The position numbers and the translations under genes were made by a program. Below the pieces are notes generated by a model. That model saw nothing but the letters and a program-made list of their open reading frames with translations. It did not search any database and was not told the DNA's origin. Of a stretch of 64,000 nt of DNA, positions 57,801 through 64,000 are shown piece after piece; position 1 is the stretch's first letter, and the number at the start of each line of letters is the position of its first letter. The stretch is taken from the NCBI RefSeq assembly GCF_010093535.1, contig NW_022985194.1, forward strand, positions 66,312 through 130,311, in the 5' to 3' direction. This DNA comes from Lindgomyces ingoldianus (lineage: Eukaryota > Ascomycota > Dothideomycetes > Pleosporales > Lindgomycetaceae).

Positions 57801-58195
57801 ATGCACGCCTTTTCCATTGTCACGCTCGGAATCTTCATCGCAGGCTACTCGACTGCCCGCTGGGACCTCGTTACGCGCCTGTATGAGCTAGCAATATTTG
57901 CGTGGGACCACGGAGTCGTTGTACGTACCAGTAGCAGCACCATTCCGCAACCGCCCATGTGCTAATCCAACACTTTGCTTAGACACGAGCTGCAAAGGGA
58001 TTCACGATACTCTCTATCTTCTTCTTCCTCTTCATTCTCCCCATCGAACGAATTGCCGCCCGTGAGACGGATCTGGTTAGTGGATTCGCAGCAAGGAGAA
58101 ACAACTCAGCGCTGACTTCTTTCCTACAGCACCCGCGGACCGCAGGTGGGGGTATATCTGCTCGAGAGCAGCTCAAACGTCGTGGGTCGTTCTAG
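57801..58195 (+). CDS. 92-residue membrane protein directly upstream of GPI1
   Basis: Three exons, 57801-57920, 57983-58075 and 58130-58195, give 92 residues. Two hydrophobic stretches are visible: FSIVTLGIFIAGYSTARW at the N-terminus and KGFTILSIFFFLFILPIERI in the middle, separated by LYELAIFAWDHGVV. The tail is basic (AREQLKRRGSF). No family recognised. All three junctions have good GT/AG signals and keep the frame; the introns are 62 and 54 bp. The stop codon is only 20 bp before the GPI1 start codon, in the same direction. Confidence 0.72.
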
Positions 58196-58215
58196 CGAGC
58201 GAGCATTATGTTGAC

Positions 58216-60593
58216 ATGGTCACACAAAATGGGTTGATGCGCATATTCTGGCCGTCGGACGCGCCAGCCGGACTGTCGCCTGGGGTCCTTGTAGGGTTCA
58301 GAAATTCGGAGCTTGACGTCTTTGTTGTGTCGATACTGCAGGATGTCGATGTACGAGCGCGCAGACTTTGGGTCAAGACTGTGCTAATCAAGACCAGCTG
58401 CGGCATGTGGAAAATGCCTTGCTAGTCGGTACACTGCTCCGACATAGCCCCCACCCCATCCAGGACCTGTTGAAACGTTGCGGCCATCCTTCTATGCGAG
58501 TGCTAGGTCTAGTCAACCCGCAGACTATACCCGAGCATTTCGACCCATTCCTTCTGACTACCTACACTGATACACCCTCCCGCTTCCCCCGTTTGTATTG
58601 TCCGCCCGATACTCACCTCATGGTGCAAGTGATTATCTACGACAGGCCGCATCCGACGCGCATGCAGTATCTCTCCCTCACCCCAATACCCTTGGCCTTA
58701 GGCGACAAGACCGATAAGGAACAACTAGAGCAGGCTTTACCATGGATCGAGGAAGAGAAGGAGAAAGATCCTAAGAGAAAAGGCAGTGACAAAGATGGAG
58801 AGAAAGATTTGAAGAATAGGAATACCGAAAACAGTGAAGAGAAAGTTCGCAACAAGAAATCAGCCGAGGACGAGGCCGAGGAGATGGAGCGGAAGAAAAA
58901 GGACATGTTGATTGAAAAATTGAAGCTACACACTGTGATATCGCATCCGCGCACGCAGAAAGAACTCTCACTCCCCATTATCATTGACCAAATTAACTGC
59001 TCATTCGAGCTCAACGTCTTGCTGCAGAAGAATGCTGGGCTGATTGGGAGACGGATGAAGCGCGCCCTCAGTGTGAGCGAACGAGTGGTCGAATCGGCCA
59101 ACGATCTTTGGGATTACGCCCACCTCGGCATCTCCTATATCTCCAGAGTCTGGATCTACCCTGTTGTTGCAAGGCTGTTCATTATTGGCTTAATCGCACA
59201 TAGAATAGCTGGAGAGATGATCCTCCAGGTCCTAGACTGGAGGCCGGGATCACCAGACTCCCCTGCCTTGAAGGACATCTCCGCCACGGCCCAACAAGTC
59301 GATATCCGACTACAACAGTTCTGCTACTGGCCTATTCAATACCTGACTTTGCGCAAGAGAAAGGCGAATTGGGAGAGTGTAACAAGCAATCATCCGGAGT
59401 ACATCCGTTTCTACAACAGCCTCTGGCTTGTGGCAAACGACGTCATTATTGGTATTGCTTTGGGATCCTACATCATCGAGAATTGTGTCTTTGTGGCGTC
59501 TCAAGTTGACACCATTTTCACCACTTGGTCCATCGAGGGCTTGCGTCGAATGATCTCATGGCTTATGAAATGGCCAGGAGGGTTGAAGCTCAACACCGAA
59601 CTAGCAGAGTTTCTCGGAGACTTGTTCCTCTGGGTTATTGACCATTGGTCCGGTTGGTGCTCGTCGTTGACATGACTTGTTTCTTGTAAGCTAATATGAG
59701 AAGGTTGCATGACCCTTCTTCGGCCCCACCTCCCTGGCATCATACATTTTATTGGATTCTCCTCCTTCGCTGGCGCTACGATGCCGATCTCTCTTTTCTC
59801 CGACCTTGTATCCCTACTCACACTCCACATCTACTCATTCTACATTGCATCGGCCCGAATTTTCCATTGGCAGCTCACTATCATTATCTCCCTCTTCCAC
59901 CTCTTCCGCGGCAAGAAACGGAATGTTCTGCGAAACCGAATCGATTCTTGCGACTACGATCTGGATCAACTCTTATTGGGTACAATATTGTTCACCCTGC
60001 TGTTCTTCCTCCTGCCAACTGTCTTCGTATTCTACCTCACCTTTGCAAGCGCACGTGTAGCCGTCATTGGCCTAAAGGCTGTGCTAGAGATTGGTCTAGC
60101 TTGTTTAAATCATTTCCCACTGTTCGCAGCTATGCTACGGATTAAGGATTCGAGGCGTCTACCCGGTGGTATATGCTTTGAACTTCAAGATACCCAACTA
60201 CCTTCGTACCCTCTTGAGGGACCTCCAGATTCGGCACCAACATCCTACATTCACCTCAAATCGATACCACTTCCTTTACGCTCAATGTTCCAATCGTACT
60301 TCGAGCTCGGAAACAGACTCCGGAAACACTATCTTTCTCCCGGCGTCTTCCTCTATCTTGTCTCCGGCCAATTTGTCCCTCCAATTCATCGTCGGAATCT
60401 GTACAGTCTCCAATATAGCATGTTGCCCGCGAGACGCGCAGGTATAGTAGAGCTGTGGAATAGGTTGAATGAGAAGGAACCCTTGGGGCCGGCGGCACCT
60501 GTGCTTAACGGATACCCTGCGTTACCCTCCAGGAGAGGGCTACCAAATGGAATAGCGAGGAGGGGGCATGAGAGAGGTGGAGTTAGACATTAA
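58216..60593 (+). CDS. GPI1: GPI-GlcNAc transferase subunit Gpi1 (PIG-Q)
   Basis: Three exons, 58216-58350, 58398-59652 and 59704-60593, give 759 residues. The N-terminal LMRIFWPSDAPAGLSPGVLV and the later block HVENALLVGTLLRHSPHP are typical for fungal Gpi1. A Lys/Glu-rich insert lies at about 160-220. Then come several membrane helices, and the family core CMTLLRPHLPG, LLTLHIYSFYIASARIFHWQ, SLFHLFRGKKRNVLRNRIDS, CDYDLDQLLLGTILFTLLFF. Gpi1 stabilises the ER complex that transfers GlcNAc to phosphatidylinositol, the first step of GPI anchor synthesis. Intron 1 uses the acceptor at 58395-58397 (CTAAT branch site at 58384); intron 2 (51 bp) removes an in-frame stop and restores W-S-G-C-M-T. Confidence 0.92.
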
Positions 60594-61009
60594 AATAGTA
60601 ATGTATAAATTCAAGTTGTTATATCACTCCTTTTGAAAGCATGGTGAATGTTCGCAAGCTTCAAGGAGCACTCACTTCGCTCTGGCCTTGCACCTAGACG
60701 TCTTCGTGGCATCGCGAGGTTGGCATGCATTTTATGTATATGCAGACAGACGACTAACATAGGGATCGTAGCAAGTTTAGATATGGACATATACGCAGCA
60801 GAGACAGTATTTCAGATACTCTTTCTATTACGGGCTTGTTGAAATTATGTCTATCTAAAGTTAGTTGCCTCCCAGAAGGGAAGCCTGCAGAGGCGCAGTG
60901 GATATCCAACCAGGTTTGCAGGTAGGTCGCCGGTCGACTGGTCTAGGCATACCGAAGCCTTCCAGGCTATACTGTCTCACAGTGCCGATCTTTCACCTTC
61001 ACCATCTCC
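60594..61009. other. intergenic, no gene seen
   Basis: 3' flank of GPI1 and upstream sequence of the next candidate. Nothing recognised. Confidence 0.4.
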
Positions 61010-61860
61010 ATGACGTTATCACTGCCTGCGGTCGGACCGCCCAGTCCCTTCTCGGCTGGACTTCACGTGTGCCGCGCCGACGCACATGAAACAAGGACAC
61101 TGACTATTGCTTTGGAATTTTCTTCTTCATCCAATTCGCTCTCAACGCCTTATGACTGCACACTTATTCGACGATGGCGGGCGAAGCAGACGACCCCGAC
61201 AACTGCTAGCTCGGCGACGACCTCGCCCTGTGCTCTGAGCAAGACCTATACAGTTTCCGAGTTATCCTCACCATTAGAAAAAAACAACCGGCTGAAAACG
61301 GACTTTATGAAAACGGTGTTAGGACGCTTACCCCTAGAGAGGGCGGGGAGGATGTTGGGAAGAAGAGTAAGTTGAATCAGATTCCAGTCATTGGGATTAC
61401 AGAACATCTGCTCAATTTCTTTGTAGCCCTGCCTGCCACCACCGTCGAACTTCCAACCAATCCTCCCGTCATCACACCGACTCCTCTGACTTCTATAGAG
61501 GCTTCGCATTCTCCGCTAGGAAATTTTGTTCATCCAGCTCAAAGTCCGGCAACCAAGAAGACCGGCAAATCCTAGTGCAATACACTCCCCCCCTCAGTAC
61601 CCTCAACGCTGCAGGATTCTTTATTAGAAACTTAGGCAACCAGCTCCATCTCCAATGTGAGCAGCATCCGAGGAACTATCGGTAAGCGCTCCAAAAGCCG
61701 AACAGCCTCATCTTGGTCACAGGCGATCCACAGCCCAAAACCAAAGAAGAAAAGGGCTATAATGGGTTTATGGGGCCTAGCAGATTTCGCAGACCATCCC
61801 ATCCGCATATCAGGGCCTGGTTTTGGGTCGGAATTCAAGAAGAAGAGAGACGAGGATTAG
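61010..61860 (+). CDS. candidate spliced gene, unidentified, possibly degenerate
   Basis: At least two pieces look like real exons. One is 61427-61681, behind an acceptor TTTGTAG, reading SSDFYRGFAFSARKFCSSSS and STLNAAGFFIRNLGNQLHLQ up to a GTAAGC donor. The next starts at 61734 after CCACAG and reads KPKKKRAIMGLWGLADFADH to a TAG at 61858-61860. Upstream, 61010-61375 is open and includes LSKTYTVSELSSPLEKNNRL, but I found no donor that joins it in phase to 61427. Another frame starting at an ATG (61174) has a TAG after 11 codons. So this is either a gene whose 5' structure I cannot resolve or a decaying one. No family recognised. Confidence 0.35.
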
Positions 61861-62081
61861 AAGGCAGAAGGGAGAGAGCCTAAGCGAAAGAGGAAAGTGT
61901 ATATCTGCACAAGATTGGAGTGTGGAGATGTAGGAATCACAGTTGATGGAACTGGCAATACTACCAGCGGTGCCGCGGAAAGAATGGCACCTGCCTTGCT
62001 GAAAAAGAGACAAGCTCGAAGGAAGTGCAAGATGACGATGGGATTGCTGAGCTTGAATGGCGCTCCTATGTGGGCGACTGA

Positions 62082-62324
62082 ATGTGCTCAAAGTGCGGAT
62101 TTTTCAACCCGGAACGTCGCTACATATGGGGGAGATATCTGTCACACGGGATTGGGGTCGCCGGATATAGAGATGAGGAATGCGAGGCAACAAAGAAAGC
62201 CCATGCTGAGTATGTACAGGCAAGCGATGGGAAGGCTTGGAGACCCATCAGTGAGCGAGAGCGGTATCTCTCCCACAACAAGTACTCTTGGACCCAGGGT
62301 ATGTTAAAGCGGAAGAGAAACTAG
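62082..62324 (+). CDS. short frame with CxxC start, uncertain
   Basis: An 80-residue frame from an ATG, beginning MCSKCGFFNPERRYIWGRYL and ending in a basic KRKRN. The CxxC start and Tyr/Trp/Arg-rich composition look coding. A different frame just upstream (61863-62080) also looks coding and has a basic PKRKRK cluster. Together with the preceding candidate they could be parts of one broken gene. Low support. Confidence 0.3.
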   Translation: MCSKCGFFNPERRYIWGRYLSHGIGVAGYRDEECEATKKAHAEYVQASDGKAWRPISERERYLSHNKYSWTQGMLKRKRN

Positions 62325-63431
62325 TGGCCTACTACGTAGGAGGGGATGGGTCGTGATAAATAGAGCAGATGTAGCTTAGAATCAGCCCTCAGTGCAGACG
62401 TTCACGGCTTAGTTTTGCAGACGGTGAAATTCGGTAAAGTTGCCGTGGAGCGAGTAGTGTTATGTCATGTTAATAGACCAACAATTGAATCTAACGTTAC
62501 ACCCCTTGAATAGGTTTAATGTCTTCAGGGTTGCATACTTTCGGTCTCTACGTTATATGACTAGAGCATAAGGTGTACTACATGTTCTTTGCTAGAGAGG
62601 AGTAAATAATTCGAAAGTTCGGCTATTCTAGCTTCTCCTGCGCGCTTAATTATACACCAACATTTATACACTGCTTACGTACGGATCCGTAGGGCAGAAT
62701 AATCTTACGTGGTGTTTGCTCGCAAAGCATGAGTAGCCGAAAGGATGCTTCTAAAGACTGATAAAAGGAAGCGATCAATCAACATAGCGTGCATTCCACT
62801 ATCATGGGGAAAAGTGCGGAGGCGCACTCTATTATTTACCTCTTTTCCCTCCTAACTGCAAGGCATCAATATCCAACCAACACCACCTTTATTTCTCTAT
62901 GTGAATTCTTAGACTTCGGTCATCCTCAAAACAACTAGCGATAATAGGACGACTACGAGCATATTTACTCCGTGCAATTACACGCTGCTTCAATTCCGGG
63001 TTACGCCTTTTTTCGGAATAAAAAAAGAACAAGCTTAATCTTTGGGTTTCAAAAGTAGCCAAATGCATATACCTTGGTTTTTACTTTTTTGTTGAAAGTG
63101 AAGAAAGATTTGCAAGTATATTTGGATAGAAACTAATGGCCAGATAGATGCTATATATTCATTTTCTCCGACAGAGCATGCCCAAGAACAACAAAGCAAG
63201 GAATCTTCCATATAATGCTTCTCTCATGGGAGTGAAGTTCGACGTCCACATACCCTCAGGCGAAGCTGTGCGAAGGATTGATCAACATTACACAGCCACA
63301 CCACGTTCGCGCGTTGTTAAAAGGGCGATCTGAAAGGGCGGTCATATGCCCCACTCATATAAAGTACAGGCCAAGGAGCTTCCGTTCATAAACAGTCTAG
63401 GTTCCAAAGCTCACTTAATTAGCACTCCAAA
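62325..63431. other. intergenic, no gene seen
   Basis: AT-rich stretch of 1.1 kb without a supported gene. The last 150 bp are the promoter and leader of the DUF3632 gene, with a CATATAAAG sequence near 63356. Confidence 0.45.
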
Positions 63432-64000
63432 ATGTCACACAGATCACTGGCCTTCACATCCCAAAATACGCCCCTCTCGTCTTCCATGACAGCCCCTCAA
63501 CCAACATTCATCGCACCGGAGACATCTCCCAAAGATGCCGTCGAAGTCCAGAGAATCATGACAACAGTGCCATCGCTACCGGAGCAAATCGACGCGTTTG
63601 CCAAACTCCGTCGATATTTTGCACCAGAGGAAGGCAGCCATTCCTACGCTGCGATCCAAAGTTATCTCTCCAGTAAAATAGACGCCCAAGGGGCCATCAA
63701 CCAGATTGCGCCGCCAATCGAGGAAGCATACACGACGGGAGATTATGGAAGGAAAGTTGTCGGTCATGTCAATCAAGGGAAAGCATACGAGGAGCCCAGT
63801 CGGTCGGCTGAGATGTATCTATGGGATCTCTATTACTCTATCCTTCACTCCGCCAAACGCATCCCATGGACCGACGGGCCCGCACAAGAAAAGCTTCTCG
63901 ATCTGATGAAAGCGCTGAAATCACGATCGGATCCTGAGGCACCCTTCAAGCGCCTCCAACTCACTCCAGATGTCCACCCCAATTGGGTGTTAACCTCCGA
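63432..64000 (+). CDS. DUF3632 family protein, cut by window edge
   Basis: An uninterrupted frame from an ATG at 63432 to the end of the window, 189 codons without a stop. The part AYEEPSRSAEMYLWDLYYSI followed by LHSAKRIPWTDGPAQEKLLD and a LMKALKS helix is the core of the DUF3632 family of fungal proteins of unknown function, which usually have 250-350 residues. The 3' end, with any introns, lies outside. A TATA-like CATATAAAG at about 63355 lies about 75 bp upstream. Confidence 0.75.
   Translation, partial: MSHRSLAFTSQNTPLSSSMTAPQPTFIAPETSPKDAVEVQRIMTTVPSLPEQIDAFAKLRRYFAPEEGSHSYAAIQSYLSSKIDAQGAINQIAPPIEEAYTTGDYGRKVVGHVNQGKAYEEPSRSAEMYLWDLYYSILHSAKRIPWTDGPAQEKLLDLMKALKSRSDPEAPFKRLQLTPDVHPNWVLTS

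Noticed and set aside
57801..60593. Fusion of the small membrane protein with GPI1 as one gene
   Set aside because: A clear in-frame stop ends the small protein, the frames differ, and GPI1 homologues start close to the ATG at 58216.

Overview
The window is nuclear DNA of a filamentous ascomycete (Pezizomycotina). The genes have one to seven short introns, mostly 46-120 bp with GTAAGT/GTATGT-type donors, branch sites near CTAAT/CTGAC and CAG/TAG acceptors. The products are typical of filamentous fungi: Gpi1, Sro7/Lgl, a Nup42/Amo1 nucleoporin with a CCCH finger, AMMECR1, Pkr1, an AMSH-like deubiquitinase, DUF6594 and DUF3632 proteins. A Leotiomycetes source is my guess from gene content and was not tested. 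I saw no tRNA, rRNA or CRISPR.

Layout. 1.3-9.7 kb is a dense core block: MTQ2 and SDHAF3 share a 168-bp divergent promoter, followed by a cysteine-rich CaaX protein, PKR1, the AMSH-like protease and a Dal5-type MFS transporter. 9.7-18 kb is gene-poor and AT-rich. It holds a 732-bp hAT-like MITE with an 8-bp target duplication and shredded coding relics on both strands. 18-32.7 kb is again dense: a disordered conserved protein, ribosomal eL29 (four tiny exons), AMMECR1, a large predicted mitochondrial protein, a nuclear protein with a prion-like tail, and SRO7/Lgl. 32.7-48.5 kb is sparse accessory sequence: a 7-TM protein, a small secreted protein, a second inverted MITE copy, a 625-bp assembly gap (N), a repeat scar with hairpins, a frameshifted nitroreductase pseudogene, a secreted cupredoxin, and a TauD-type dioxygenase pseudogene whose stop codons look like RIP damage. 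48.5-54.6 kb carries lineage-type genes: a caspase-like protein, a small basic protein, a DUF6594 membrane protein and an F-box protein. 55-60.6 kb returns to core genes: NUP42/AMO1, a 92-residue membrane protein and GPI1 only 20 bp downstream of it. The end has an unidentified, possibly decaying spliced gene and a DUF3632 gene cut by the window edge.

The main pattern is alternation between core blocks and relic-rich blocks with transposon scars. Decay differs by locus: frameshifts in the nitroreductase, mainly C-to-T nonsense changes in the dioxygenase. The points I would look at first are the MITE pair, the RIP-like pseudogene, the caspase-like gene beside a DUF6594 gene, the 20-bp spacing before GPI1, and the CaaX-ended cysteine-rich protein. 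Exon boundaries were placed by hand from reading frame and splice signals, and I checked that the exon lengths sum to whole codons for every intact gene.
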